Source of the DNA: Candidatus Nitrotoga sp. LAW
GTDB taxonomy: Bacteria; Pseudomonadota; Gammaproteobacteria; Burkholderiales; Gallionellaceae
Assembly (NCBI GenBank): GCA_003402315.1
Contig: QFXI01000025.1
Location: forward strand, 1 to 64,000
DNA: 64,000 nt
Direction: 5' to 3'
Positions 7,230-16,299 of the stretch are shown here, piece by piece. Within the stretch, counting starts at the first letter, position 1; each line of letters starts with the position of its first letter. A program made the position numbers and the translations under genes. Under the pieces are notes generated by a model that ran no database searches, was not told the origin of the DNA, and saw only the letters and a program-made list of their open reading frames with translations.

Positions 7230-8468
7230 ATGAATCGATTTAACGGTATTTTTTTAGGGGTTTCCCTATTGCTGTTACAAGCGTGCGGGGCAACTCCGCC
7301 ATTGGGGGCGAGGCATCAGCCTTCTGGCCTGAATACGCAATTTAATGGTAGCCAATTGACGTTTTCTGATTACGTGGCAGATAGCCGCGCGATGATTAGA
7401 AAAGTGCGTACTGGACGTGATGAGGCCGAGCTGGAAAAAATAGTCAATGGCAATGCCCCCTTTGAATTAAAACCGGCTGAGGGCTGCCCCAAAGGACGAG
7501 ACAAACCCTATCGACGGGGTGTTTTGCTTACCCATGGATTGACCGATGCACCTTATTCCATGCATGTATTGGCATCTTTTTTTCAGGAAAACTGTTTCCG
7601 TGTCATGGCAATATTGTTGCCCGGACATGGTACGCAGCCTGGCGATTTGCTTGATGTAACGTGGCAAGAGTGGGCAAAGGCGGAAGCCTATGGAGCCGAT
7701 AAGCTCGCCGCTGAGGCGGATGAAATTTATCTGGGGGGGCTATCTACAGGCGGCACGCTGAGTGTTTATCAAGCTTTGGGAGATAGCAGGGTACGCGGAT
7801 TGTTCCTGTTTTCTCCCGCGCTGAAAGTTACTCCAATGGCCTCCTTGGCCAATGTCCATAAAGTTTATAGCTGGCTGCTGCCATCGGCAAAGTGGGTCAA
7901 TATTCTGCCCGACAAAGCTATCTACAAATATGAGTCTTTCCCCAAAAATGCTGCGGCCCAGATATATGCGTTGATACAGGAAGTACAAGATCGGCTGCAT
8001 GAACACGCGGTAAATATCCCGATATTTACCGCTGCAAGTCAGGACGATACGACCGTTTATACGTCAGCCACTTTGGATTTTATGGCCCACGCGCGCCACA
8101 CATCCAATAAACTGGTACTTTATACCGTCGATACCAAAAAAATTCCGCCAGCTATCCCAAAAGGAAATTTGGAGTTAGTAAATAGCGTTTTCCCCGAACA
8201 AAAAATATTAAGCGCTGCGCACACTTCGATGATCTTGCCTGTAGATGATGCGTACTACGGAATGATGGGAGAGTATGCAAATTGCATACACTATTACCCG
8301 GACGATATTAAACAATATGATGCGTGTAATAAAAATTCGGAACAAAACTTGCAGGGCGAGTTAACTGAAGAAAACCTTAAAGCCGGTACGCTTCGCCGTT
8401 TAATGGTTAACCCAAATTTTCCAACGCTTAAAATTTCCATGAAAAAGTTTATTGATAGTTTGCCATGA
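7230..8468 (+). CDS. Alpha/beta-hydrolase lipoprotein
   Basis: A 412-residue protein with a lipoprotein signal (hydrophobic segment then LLLLQAC), so it is probably anchored in the envelope. The hydrolase fold shows an oxyanion strand GVLLTHGLTDAPYS, then HG in LLPGHGTQPGD, a nucleophile elbow GGLSTGG, and a late His in the AAHTSM region as the possible catalytic His. This resembles carboxylesterase/lysophospholipase-like enzymes; the substrate is unknown. It lies 69 bp after the integrase in the same direction, but no attC follows it, so it looks like chromosomal backbone. Confidence 0.8.
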   Translation: MNRFNGIFLGVSLLLLQACGATPPLGARHQPSGLNTQFNGSQLTFSDYVADSRAMIRKVRTGRDEAELEKIVNGNAPFELKPAEGCPKGRDKPYRRGVLLTHGLTDAPYSMHVLASFFQENCFRVMAILLPGHGTQPGDLLDVTWQEWAKAEAYGADKLAAEADEIYLGGLSTGGTLSVYQALGDSRVRGLFLFSPALKVTPMASLANVHKVYSWLLPSAKWVNILPDKAIYKYESFPKNAAAQIYALIQEVQDRLHEHAVNIPIFTAASQDDTTVYTSATLDFMAHARHTSNKLVLYTVDTKKIPPAIPKGNLELVNSVFPEQKILSAAHTSMILPVDDAYYGMMGEYANCIHYYPDDIKQYDACNKNSEQNLQGELTEENLKAGTLRRLMVNPNFPTLKISMKKFIDSLP

Positions 8469-8513
8469 CCATTGCATATGGCGAATAGTGTCTGATTTGT
8501 GTACTCCGCAGTA

Positions 8514-8535
8514 CCGCTACCAAGCTAGGTAGCGG
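8514..8535 (+). terminator. Hairpin between hydrolase and thiL
   Basis: CCGCTACC and GGTAGCGG form an 8-bp perfect stem with a 6-base loop, followed by GTTTGGGT. The short T-run makes it a weak intrinsic-terminator candidate for the upstream lipoprotein gene. Confidence 0.45.
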
Positions 8536-8555
8536 GTTTGGGTAAAATTTAATTT

Positions 8556-9512
8556 ATGGTTTCTGAATTTGAGTTGATCCGCCGTTTTTTCACCCGCGTT
8601 ACGCCCGGCGCGGTCTTAGGCGTAGGCGACGATGCCGCGCTTGTGCAAATCAGGCATGGCATGGAGCTAGCAGTGTCAACCGACATGCTAGTGAGTGGGA
8701 CGCATTTTTTCCCGGATGCTGATCCTTTTTTTATTGGATACAAGGCGCTGGCAGTAAATCTTTCCGACATAGCGGCGATGGCGGCGCAGCCGCGCTGGGT
8801 GACGTTGGCGCTGTCATTGCCCGAGGTTGATGAGGCGTGGCTGGAAAAATTCAGCGCGGGTTTGTTTGCGTTGGCGGATGAACATCAAGTAGCGCTGATT
8901 GGCGGAGATACTACCCGTGGGCCGCTTAATTTGTGCGTCACGATCATGGGTGAAGTGCCGTATGGTGCGGCGTTGCGGCGTTCGGGGGCACAGGTTGGTG
9001 ACGATGTTTGGGTGTCCGGCGTGTTGGGTGATGCAGCGCTGGCATTGGCCCATATACAGGGGCATATACAATTGGCGGCGAAAGATTTTTCGGCCTGTGC
9101 TTCGGCGCTGCACCAACCCATGCCGCGTGTGGCACTTGGGCTGGCACTTCGCGGTGTGGCGCACAGTGCAATTGATATTTCAGATGGATTACTGGCAGAT
9201 CTCGGCCATATATTGGCGTGCTCTAACGTTGGGGCCGAAATTGCAATCGCCGCCCTGCCAATTTCCTGCGCATTACAGCCTTATTTAGAGCAACCACTAA
9301 CCAAACATTGCATGCTGGCCGGGGGCGATGATTACGAGCTATGTTTTACTGTACCTGTTGCGTATCGCCCTAAAGTGGAAAAAATTGCCGGTAATCTTGG
9401 TTTGTTACTGACACGTATCGGCACCATCACGGCGAAAAAAAAATGCATAGTAAGGGCTGCGGATGGCAGCATTATCAACATTGAGGAATCAGGCTATGAC
9501 CACTTCCGCTGA
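8556..9512 (+). CDS. thiL: Thiamine-monophosphate kinase
   Basis: Phosphorylates thiamine monophosphate to thiamine pyrophosphate, the last step of cofactor synthesis. At 318 residues it has the usual length. It shows the PurM/AIR-synthase-like fold with GVGDDAALV, STDMLVSGTHF, LIGGDTTRG and, near the C-terminus, LAGGDDYELCF. The start MVSEFELIRRFF is typical for the family. Its end overlaps the next gene (pgpA) by 17 bp, and thiL-pgpA is a common neighbour pair in proteobacteria. No TPP riboswitch was seen upstream. Confidence 0.95.
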   Translation: MVSEFELIRRFFTRVTPGAVLGVGDDAALVQIRHGMELAVSTDMLVSGTHFFPDADPFFIGYKALAVNLSDIAAMAAQPRWVTLALSLPEVDEAWLEKFSAGLFALADEHQVALIGGDTTRGPLNLCVTIMGEVPYGAALRRSGAQVGDDVWVSGVLGDAALALAHIQGHIQLAAKDFSACASALHQPMPRVALGLALRGVAHSAIDISDGLLADLGHILACSNVGAEIAIAALPISCALQPYLEQPLTKHCMLAGGDDYELCFTVPVAYRPKVEKIAGNLGLLLTRIGTITAKKKCIVRAADGSIINIEESGYDHFR

Positions 9513-9999
9513 TTTTCGTGTGCAACCTTCGTGGCGTTTTGTCTTTAGCCATCCGGCGCATTTCCTTTCCTTTGGTTTTGGCAGTGGCCTATTTCCCGGA
9601 TCACCCGGCACGGCGGGTACATTGGTCGCTTTCCCGATTTATTGGGTTCTTGCCGAACGCTTAACTGATGCGCTGTTTATCGTGGCGTTGATCTGGGCCT
9701 TCGCCGTAGGCGTGTGGGCGTGTGAAAAAACCGGCAAAACGCTAGGTGTAGCGGACCACGGAGGGATGGTGTGGGATGAGATTGTCGCTTTCCTGCTGGT
9801 GCTTTTTTTTACGCCCGAAGGTTTTTCTTGGCAACTACTAGCGTTTTTGCTGTTCCGATTTTTTGACATCGTCAAGCCACCGCCTATCCGTCATTTTGAC
9901 CGGACATGGCATGGCGGTCTTGGCGTTATGTTCGACGATATACTCGCGGCGGGCTACACCTTACTAGTCTTGGCGCTGGTAAGAAGTGCGCTGCTGTGA
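9496..9999 (+). CDS. pgpA: Phosphatidylglycerophosphatase A
   Basis: An integral membrane phosphatase converting phosphatidylglycerol phosphate to phosphatidylglycerol. The start MTTSADFRVQPSWRF at ATG 9496 is inside the end of thiL and gives 167 residues, the usual length. Family signatures are GFGSGLFPGSPGTAGTL near the N-terminus, DHGGMVWDEIVAF, and FDIVKPPPIRHFD with the GGLGVMFDDILAAGY end. Four or so hydrophobic segments are visible. The stop TGA overlaps the GTG start of the following nuclease gene. Confidence 0.95.
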   Translation: MTTSADFRVQPSWRFVFSHPAHFLSFGFGSGLFPGSPGTAGTLVAFPIYWVLAERLTDALFIVALIWAFAVGVWACEKTGKTLGVADHGGMVWDEIVAFLLVLFFTPEGFSWQLLAFLLFRFFDIVKPPPIRHFDRTWHGGLGVMFDDILAAGYTLLVLALVRSALL

Positions 10000-10646
10000 A
10001 AAGTATTCTTAAAAATGGATTGGTAACTGTTCTATTTCTACTTGGCACACTCAATGCCGCTCACGCTGAAGAATTTTCAGCCAAGGTTATCGCTGTAATG
10101 GATGGTGATACGGTTCTTATATTGCGCGACAATATGCCGATTAAAGTGAGGCTAGCTGAGATTGATGCACCGGAAAAAGCGCAGGGGTTCGGTGAAGAAT
10201 CCAAGCAATCGCTGGTCGAATTGGTACTAAATGAACAGGTGCGTGTGGATAGCCAAGCAATAGATGATTATGGTCGGTTGGTAGCACTAATCAAGGTAGA
10301 TGAATTGAACGTTAACTACGAACAAGTGCAACGCGGAATGGCGTGGGTGTATTCTCGTTTTAACAAGAGTGAAGTATTGCTGGGTTTGCAAAACGAGGCT
10401 AAAAAAGCTAAGCGCGGGTTATGGACGCAGACTGATCCGATACCGCCGAATAAATGGCGAAAGGACAATATAACGTCTCAGCAACAATATGTTGCGCAGA
10501 ATGGAATCTGTGGTAGTAAGCGAAAGTGTTCACAAATGAACTCTTGCGACGAAGCAAATTTTCATCTATCCCATTGTAATGTTAAATCCTTGGACAGAGA
10601 TAATGATGGCGTGCCGTGCGAAAATTTGTGCGGTGCTACAAAGTAA
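9996..10646 (+). CDS. Secreted thermonuclease-like protein (SNase domain plus excalibur motif)
   Basis: Start taken at GTG 9996, overlapping the pgpA stop (GTGA); this puts a signal peptide (SILKNGLVTVLFLLGTLNAAHA) at the N-terminus, 216 residues in all. The staphylococcal-nuclease domain follows, with MDGDTVLIL, RLAEIDAPEKAQ and DDYGRLVALI, which carry the Ca-binding Asp and catalytic Arg/Glu positions. The C-terminal Cys-rich stretch with DRDNDGVPCENLC is an excalibur-type Ca-binding motif. It probably degrades extracellular or periplasmic nucleic acid. The gene is translationally coupled to pgpA, and its end overlaps the convergent lpxH end by 11 bp. Confidence 0.85.
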   Translation: MKSILKNGLVTVLFLLGTLNAAHAEEFSAKVIAVMDGDTVLILRDNMPIKVRLAEIDAPEKAQGFGEESKQSLVELVLNEQVRVDSQAIDDYGRLVALIKVDELNVNYEQVQRGMAWVYSRFNKSEVLLGLQNEAKKAKRGLWTQTDPIPPNKWRKDNITSQQQYVAQNGICGSKRKCSQMNSCDEANFHLSHCNVKSLDRDNDGVPCENLCGATK

Positions 10647-11364
10647 TCGTTTCCCAACTGCACCCTACTACATCGCAGCGCAAGGCATTCCCTGTCTCGT
10701 GCCAATCACCTAATACCCAGCGCTCACAACTATGGCCATCCACCATATGCAGGTGGCGCTTTAGTCGATGAGTGTGCCCGTGGATCATGCGTGGGTAATT
10801 ATATTTGCGTAGCAAGTCCGCAACTGCGTCCAGATTGACATCCATGATATCGTGGCTTTTATGTTTTTTGTTATTCTCGCTGCGTGCACGCAATTGCGCA
10901 ATGAGGGCCTTGCGTTGTGTCAACGGCTGATCAAGGAATTGCTGTTGCCAGGCCGGGTCATGTACTTGTTTACGGAAATTTTGATAATCAATATCGTCAG
11001 TGCATAGCATATCGCCATGGGTAAGTAATGTTGGCGTGCCATATAAGTTAAGCAGGGTAGGGTCAGTTAATAGCGTGGCGCCACTGGCTTGCGCCAGTTT
11101 CTGGCCCATTATTAGGTCGCGGTTGCCATGCATAATGTGGATGCCAGTGCCGCTAACGGAAAGTGTACGTAAGGCATCGGTGATTTGATGATTAAATGGG
11201 TCGTCGATGTCATCATCGCCAGCCCAGTATTCGAATAAATCGCCGAGGATATAAAGTGCTTCGGCTTTCGGCGCAATCTGCTGAATGAAATGCAGAAATA
11301 CCTGCATACTTTGCGTTTGTTCAGCGCAAAGATGCAGGTCAGAAATAAATAAGCTATAGGCCAC
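10636..11364 (-). CDS. lpxH: UDP-2,3-diacylglucosamine diphosphatase
   Basis: A peripheral membrane metallophosphoesterase of lipid A synthesis, hydrolysing UDP-2,3-diacylglucosamine to lipid X and UMP. The 242 residues begin at GTG (MAYSLFISDLHL) with the metal ligands Asp-x-His, then GDLFEYWAGDD, HGNRD, THGDMLCTDD and HGHTHRLKRH. It ends overlapping the convergent nuclease gene. Downstream on its other side is the ppiA-like gene; lpxH next to a cyclophilin is a frequent arrangement in proteobacteria. Confidence 0.95.
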   Translation of the reverse strand: MAYSLFISDLHLCAEQTQSMQVFLHFIQQIAPKAEALYILGDLFEYWAGDDDIDDPFNHQITDALRTLSVSGTGIHIMHGNRDLIMGQKLAQASGATLLTDPTLLNLYGTPTLLTHGDMLCTDDIDYQNFRKQVHDPAWQQQFLDQPLTQRKALIAQLRARSENNKKHKSHDIMDVNLDAVADLLRKYNYPRMIHGHTHRLKRHLHMVDGHSCERWVLGDWHETGNALRCDVVGCSWETITL

Positions 11365-11428
11365 GGAATAAGTGGAGCGCTGAAGAACTTAAAAGAAGTT
11401 TGTTATACCGGGGGTTGGTCGATCTGTG

Positions 11429-11468
11429 TTTCGTCGCGTTTTGGTTATTTCAATGAAACGCGACGAAA
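11429..11468. terminator. Long perfect inverted repeat
   Basis: TTTCGTCGCGTTT and AAACGCGACGAAA form a 13-bp perfect stem with a 14-base loop between the lpxH start and the end of the first cyclophilin gene. It may terminate the minus-strand cyclophilin transcript before lpxH. No clear T-run follows on either strand, so another function, such as a protein-binding site, is possible. Confidence 0.4.
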
Positions 11469-11524
11469 TTGATTTTCGCCATCTCAAGTTCAGTAAGCTT
11501 GTGTGGTCACTACTGTTCCTTGAG

Positions 11525-12130
11525 TTACTGCACCACTTCCGCTTTAGTAATGATTACATCTTCCAGCGGCACGTCTTGGTGGCCAGCGTTATTACCTGTT
11601 TTGACCTTGCGGATAGCATCCAGTACTTCTGTACCTGACACTACTTTCCCGAATACGCAATAACCATAACCTTGGCTACTGGATGCAGTGTAGTCGAGAA
11701 ACATGTTGTCCTTTAAGTTAATGAAAAATTGTGCTGTGGCAGAATGCGGATCTGAGGTACGCGCCATGGCGATGGTATATTTATCGTTTGTCAAACCATT
11801 GGCTGCCTCGTTCCGAATAGGCGCTTTGGTAGGTTTTTCTTTCATACCGTGTTCGAAGCCACCGCCTTGGATCATGAAGCCATCGATTACGCGGTGGAAC
11901 AGCGTATTATCATAAAATCCGCTGGTTACATAGTCGAGGAAGTTCTTGGTAGTGTTAGGCGCTTTTTCAGCATCCAGTTCAATAGTGATATTGCCGAGAT
12001 TGGTATGCAGTTTGACCATGTTAATTTTTCCTTTTTGTGCTGGATGGTGTTGAGAAATGGGAGCCGCTTGTGCTGTGCACAATAGCAGGCAACTAAGCAA
12101 CAGGGTAACGAATATTTGTTGAAGTTTCAT
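11525..12130 (-). CDS. ppiA: Peptidyl-prolyl cis-trans isomerase, cyclophilin type, exported
   Basis: A cyclophilin that speeds prolyl isomerisation. ATG 12130 (GAGGAAAT upstream) starts a signal peptide ([21 protein letters not shown]), giving a periplasmic form of 201 residues. The domain shows [21 protein letters not shown] and YCVFGKV. A second start inside the gene, ATG 12019 ([16 protein letters not shown]), is preceded by AAAAAGGAAAAATT at ideal spacing, so a signal-less cytoplasmic form of 164 residues may also be made. The next gene upstream is a close paralogue. Confidence 0.93.
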   Translation of the reverse strand: MKLQQIFVTLLLSCLLLCTAQAAPISQHHPAQKGKINMVKLHTNLGNITIELDAEKAPNTTKNFLDYVTSGFYDNTLFHRVIDGFMIQGGGFEHGMKEKPTKAPIRNEAANGLTNDKYTIAMARTSDPHSATAQFFINLKDNMFLDYTASSSQGYGYCVFGKVVSGTEVLDAIRKVKTGNNAGHQDVPLEDVIITKAEVVQ

Positions 12131-12249
12131 TATATGATTTCCTCGTAAATGATATGAAGACAATTACCGCTCTTAACTAATGTTCACGCGGCTTAATACG
12201 ATAAGCTTCCCGGTTTGTACAACCGACAAGTTTTCAAGCGCTATTTTTA

Positions 12250-12777
12250 TCACTGCACTTCTTCAGCTTTTTTGAGGACGACATCCTCCAATGGGACGTT
12301 TTCGAGTCCGTAGCGACTGCCGACTGCAACCTTGCTGATAACATCCACAACTTCTGTGCCTGCCACTACCTTGCCAAACACACAGTAACCATAACCTTGC
12401 TTATCGGGTGCAGTGTAATTTAGGGAATTATTATCTTTCAGGTTAATAAAAAATTGGGACGTAGCGGAGTGGGGGGCGGATGAACGCGCCATGGCAATAG
12501 TGTATTTGTCATTCTTCAGGCCATTGGCAGCCTCATTTTTTATGGGCGGATTGGTAGATTTTAGTGACATCTTTGTAAGGCTGCTCATCGAGACTGTTCC
12601 CAGTGAGTAGTTATAGCCGCCTCCCTGAATTACAAATCCATCGATCACGCGATGGAATAAGGTCTTGTAGTAAAAACCACTGTTAACATATTCGAGGAAA
12701 TTTTTAACAGTGGCAGGCGCCTTCTCGGCATCCAGTTCAAGTGTGATTATTCCATAATTGGTATGCAGTTTAACCAT
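12250..12777 (-). CDS. ppiB: Peptidyl-prolyl cis-trans isomerase, cyclophilin type, cytoplasmic
   Basis: A tandem paralogue of the preceding cyclophilin, 175 residues from ATG 12777 (AAAAGGAAAATCT upstream). It starts directly with MVKLHTNYGIITLELD, without a signal peptide, and keeps [26 protein letters not shown] and [10 protein letters not shown]. It carries an insertion of about 14 residues after the GGG motif (SLGTVSMSSLTKM) not present in its neighbour. The frame is open back to 12837, but that extension has no ribosome site. The pair looks like a duplication with loss of the export signal in one copy. Confidence 0.92.
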   Translation of the reverse strand: MVKLHTNYGIITLELDAEKAPATVKNFLEYVNSGFYYKTLFHRVIDGFVIQGGGYNYSLGTVSMSSLTKMSLKSTNPPIKNEAANGLKNDKYTIAMARSSAPHSATSQFFINLKDNNSLNYTAPDKQGYGYCVFGKVVAGTEVVDVISKVAVGSRYGLENVPLEDVVLKKAEEVQ

Positions 12778-13032
12778 ACTAGATTTTCCTTTTATTGTTG
12801 AAAGTTGGAAAGAGTGCCAGCGGGTGCGGTGCAGCATTGCACTTAACTGAGCGGCAGGGAAAGCGGTGTATTTGGAATTTCATGTGCTATTTCTTAGTAT
12901 TCGTATGACATATACGCAGCATAGCGTTGTATTTTGGGTGTATGGAGGACGTGGATCAATATTGACGCTAGTGCGAGGACCCAGATCAGAGATCTGGGCA
13001 GTGTCGGCAGTTAAACTGAAAGACATGTTAAA

Positions 13033-14040
13033 TTATTTTGCGGCACGCTCTTCTTGGATTAGCCATTTGTCGTTAGATTTTACCAGAAGCATGATTTTGT
13101 CGAAGGACGTATTTAGGTAGTCGGAGCGATAGGATTGGTGAAAAGTAACGGTGGCATGGTTTTCATCCAGGAAGCTGATCTTTTCATTGCTAATATTGAT
13201 TTCGATATATTTGGGTGCACTGACCCGCGCCTTGCTTGCGCTTTCCCACTGGTCGCGGCTTTCGCCGTTCGGGGTTTTGAAATCGATCGCATAGAAATCT
13301 AAATATTTGTTGATATTTTGGGACGACCATACTTCAACCCATTCATGCAATGTCTTCAACACTTCAGCGTCATTATAGACAGCCGGCTTTTTAATCATTG
13401 CGGGCTTTGTGAATGAAGCGGATTCGGGCACGGCAGTGACTACTTTGGGCGATGCAGGTGTTGCCCCAGGAGCGGCGGCTTGCGGCTTGGCTGCACTAAC
13501 AGTGGCGGTGTTCGGTTTATTCTTGGGAAAAAGGTCATTAATCAGGGCAAGTTTGCTCTGTGTGGCGGAATTTTTCCGGTCTAGTTGTAGCGCGCGCTCA
13601 TAAGCTTGACTTGCCATTTTTGCGTAGATGTCGCCTAAATTTTCCTGTGCGGTGGCATAGTTTGGATGGTTGTGGATCGCCCTTTCCAATGCGGTTTTGG
13701 CCTTGTCGTATTGGCCTAGACCCGCATATAACACGGCGAGGTTGTTATATGGTTCCGGTAGTTCCGGATAGTCCTCAGTCAACGATTGGAATATGCTGAT
13801 CGCGTCATTGGTTTTAGACTGGGTAGTAAGGATTAGCCCTTTCAGAAAGCGCGCCTGTGCGTCCTTGGGTTTATTGGCGAGATAGGCGTCGACCCGTTTC
13901 AGTGCTTGCGCATGCTGATTCTGCTTGAACAGCTTGTTGATATCCTGGATTTCATCCGCGCCTGCAATGAAGCTTAAGCTTAATAACAGTGCGCCTCCAC
14001 ATAATGTTACGTAGCGGCCAAAACGGTTGAATTTATCCAT
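13033..14040 (-). CDS. Exported TPR protein with C-terminal NTF2-like domain
   Basis: A 335-residue protein with a signal peptide (YVTLCGGALLLSLSFIAGADE). Residues from about 35 to 165 contain tetratricopeptide repeats (AQARFLKGLILTTQ, PYNNLAVLYAGLGQYDKAKTALERAI, AQENLGDIYAKMASQAYERAL). A Pro/Ala linker follows. The last 110 residues (VLKTLHEWVEVWSSQNINKYLDFYA to WLIQEERAAK) resemble the NTF2-like domain found in periplasmic proteins linked to L,D-transpeptidases. It probably serves as a scaffold in the periplasm; the exact role is unknown. A MITE-like repeat ends 29 bp upstream of the start codon. Confidence 0.8.
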   Translation of the reverse strand: MDKFNRFGRYVTLCGGALLLSLSFIAGADEIQDINKLFKQNQHAQALKRVDAYLANKPKDAQARFLKGLILTTQSKTNDAISIFQSLTEDYPELPEPYNNLAVLYAGLGQYDKAKTALERAIHNHPNYATAQENLGDIYAKMASQAYERALQLDRKNSATQSKLALINDLFPKNKPNTATVSAAKPQAAAPGATPASPKVVTAVPESASFTKPAMIKKPAVYNDAEVLKTLHEWVEVWSSQNINKYLDFYAIDFKTPNGESRDQWESASKARVSAPKYIEINISNEKISFLDENHATVTFHQSYRSDYLNTSFDKIMLLVKSNDKWLIQEERAAK

Positions 14041-14069
14041 TATGTGGTACGTTTCCGAAATGATTTTAT

Positions 14070-14210
14070 GGGTACCTCTAAAAATTTAGAGTTCTAAATA
14101 AAACTAGACGCGAATAAAAAATGTTGACGCGGCATATAATTAATATATGAGAAAACATTTTTTGTAGGCAACAAAGTATTGTGACGAAATCTGAATTTTT
14201 AGATGTGCCC
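14070..14210. mobile_element. MITE-like dispersed repeat, copy 1
   Basis: A non-coding element of about 141 bp. Its ends are inverted repeats: GGGTACCTCTAAAAATT at the left and the complementary AATTTTTAGATGTGCCC at the right. The inside shares long blocks with copies at 17799-17939 and 63123-63260 (GCGAATAAAAAATGTTGACG, GCATATAA, GTATTGTGA). No ORF is present. The end sequences resemble those of IS5-like elements, but no parent transposase is in this window. The rest of the 446-bp gap before glnS contains no gene. Confidence 0.8.
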
Positions 14211-14486
14211 TTATAGCTGATAGAAAAAATTTGTTCACTTGGGCGTATATATAATTACGCCACGTTTTACCAAATTTCCCTATCAATCAATTTTGCGTGA
14301 TTATCACGCGCAATTTAGAAACATTCAGAATAAATGGGTTACCCAAGGGAACCGGATTCTATCAAATCTGCCCATTTTTTTCACAGCTTATCGTATAGGT
14401 TGACAAGGTGGTTCATGCTTCATCTGTTTGAGTAAGGAGATTTTCGGGTAAAATTGTTGCTCTTGCCTTGAAAGAATCGTCAAATA

Positions 14487-16163
14487 ATGAGCAGCCACAC
14501 ACAAGTACCCGTCCCTCACTTTATCCGTAATATTATTGAGGCCGATTTGGCAAGCGGTAAACATACGGATGTTGCCACGCGCTTTCCACCGGAGCCGAAT
14601 GGATATCTGCATATTGGCCATGCCAAGTCTATTTGCCTGAATTTTGGTTTGGCGCTTGACTATCAGGGCCACTGCAATTTGCGCTTTGACGACACTAATC
14701 CAGAAAAGGAAAGCGAGGAATATGCACGTGCTATTCAAGAAGACGTTCAATGGATGGGCTTTCAATGGCAAGGGGAGGTGCGATGGGCATCTGATTACTT
14801 CGAACAGCTTTATGGCTTTGCGGTCGAGTTGATCAAACAGGGCAAGGCTTATGTGGACGATCTGAGTGCTGAGGAAATGCGCGAGTATCGCGGCACGCTT
14901 ACTCATCCGGGCAAACCCAGCCCATACCGCGAGCGTTCCATAGATGAAAATCTTGACCTGTTTCAGCGCATGCGCGCAGGAGAGTTTGCCGATGGCGCCA
15001 AGGTGCTACGCGCTAAAATCGACATGGCTTCTGGCAATATCAACTTGCGCGACCCGGCAATTTACCGCATTCGTCGCGCACACCACATCCGCACGGGTGA
15101 TGCGTGGTGTATCTATCCGATGTACGACTACACTCACTGTATTTCCGATGCATTGGAGTGCATTACTCACTCGCTATGCACGCTGGAGTTTGAAGACCAC
15201 CGACCCTTATATGACTGGGTGCTGGATCAGTTGGCTGTACCGTCCCATCCCCGACAAATTGAATTCTCGCGCCTGGAATTACGCTACACCATCACCAGCA
15301 AGCGCAAGCTGTTGCAACTTGTCACCGAACAGCATGTATCCGGCTGGGATGATCCACGTATGCCGACCATTATCGGTATGCGCAGACGCGGATACACACC
15401 GCAAGGCATCCACGAATTTACGCGCAGGATCGGTATTTCCAAGAGCGAAAATGTAGTTGATATGGCTGTGCTGGAAGCATGCATCCGCGAAGATTTAGAG
15501 GCGCGTGCGGCGCGCGTGATGGCGGTGGTTAAACCGCTGAAGGTCACCATCAGTAATTTTGTGGCGGGTGAGAGCCAATCCCGCGAAGCTGGCTTTCATC
15601 CAGAACACCCAGAATTCGGTAGCCGCATAGTGCCGTTCAGCAAAGAGATTTGGATTGAGGCCGACGATTTTACCGAAAATCCACCCGCAGGCTGGCAGCG
15701 TTTAACACCCGGTGGTGAGGTGCGTTTGCGCTACAGCTATGTGATGCGCTGTGATGAAGTAGTAAAAGATATTGCCGGTAACGTAATCGAACTTCGTTGC
15801 TCTATCGATCAAGATACGCTGGGCAAAAATCCGGTAGGGCGCAAGGTGAAGGGTGTGATCCACTGGCTGTCCGCTGAACATGCGCTGCCCGCGGAGATTC
15901 GTTTGTATGACCGCTTGTTCACCGTACCGGAACCAGACAACGACAAGACACGCGATTTCTGTGAATTCATCAATCCAGCGTCGCTGACTGTAGTGCAGGG
16001 TTGGGTCGAGCCTGCGGTGCGTGACGCGGTACCTGAAACACATTACCAGTTTGAGCGTCTCGGATATTTCTGCACCGATCGGCATGAGCACGAACCTGGT
16101 AGAAAACTGACGTTCAATCGTACCGTAACCCTCAAAGATTCGTGGGCGAAAGATCCAGGTTAA
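14487..16163 (+). CDS. glnS: Glutaminyl-tRNA synthetase
   Basis: A class I aminoacyl-tRNA synthetase, 558 residues, charging tRNA-Gln. It shows the HIGH motif in [12 protein letters not shown], the amino-acid pocket region [15 protein letters not shown], the KMSKS-equivalent SKRKLLQL, and the C-terminal anticodon-binding beta-barrels ([22 protein letters not shown]). The ATG at 14487 has no strong ribosome site but aligns with the family start ([18 protein letters not shown]). It is followed by cysS after 136 bp. Confidence 0.97.
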   Translation: MSSHTQVPVPHFIRNIIEADLASGKHTDVATRFPPEPNGYLHIGHAKSICLNFGLALDYQGHCNLRFDDTNPEKESEEYARAIQEDVQWMGFQWQGEVRWASDYFEQLYGFAVELIKQGKAYVDDLSAEEMREYRGTLTHPGKPSPYRERSIDENLDLFQRMRAGEFADGAKVLRAKIDMASGNINLRDPAIYRIRRAHHIRTGDAWCIYPMYDYTHCISDALECITHSLCTLEFEDHRPLYDWVLDQLAVPSHPRQIEFSRLELRYTITSKRKLLQLVTEQHVSGWDDPRMPTIIGMRRRGYTPQGIHEFTRRIGISKSENVVDMAVLEACIREDLEARAARVMAVVKPLKVTISNFVAGESQSREAGFHPEHPEFGSRIVPFSKEIWIEADDFTENPPAGWQRLTPGGEVRLRYSYVMRCDEVVKDIAGNVIELRCSIDQDTLGKNPVGRKVKGVIHWLSAEHALPAEIRLYDRLFTVPEPDNDKTRDFCEFINPASLTVVQGWVEPAVRDAVPETHYQFERLGYFCTDRHEHEPGRKLTFNRTVTLKDSWAKDPG

Positions 16164-16299
16164 GCACGCGGTATCAATTCATATGCGTATTGTGGTATCT
16201 GTGGATGAATAATATGGCGGAAGGTAAAATCCGTATAGCATCCAAGCCAGCGTTGCTGGTACGTAGACAATCAAGAAAAGTTTGCCCTAAAGGTTTTTG

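Noticed and set aside
8469-8555. Possible TPP riboswitch before thiL
   Set aside because: The conserved TPP riboswitch core is absent; only a simple hairpin is present.
12778-12837. N-terminal extension of the second cyclophilin
   Set aside because: The extension has no ribosome site or signal peptide; the ATG at 12777 has a strong one.
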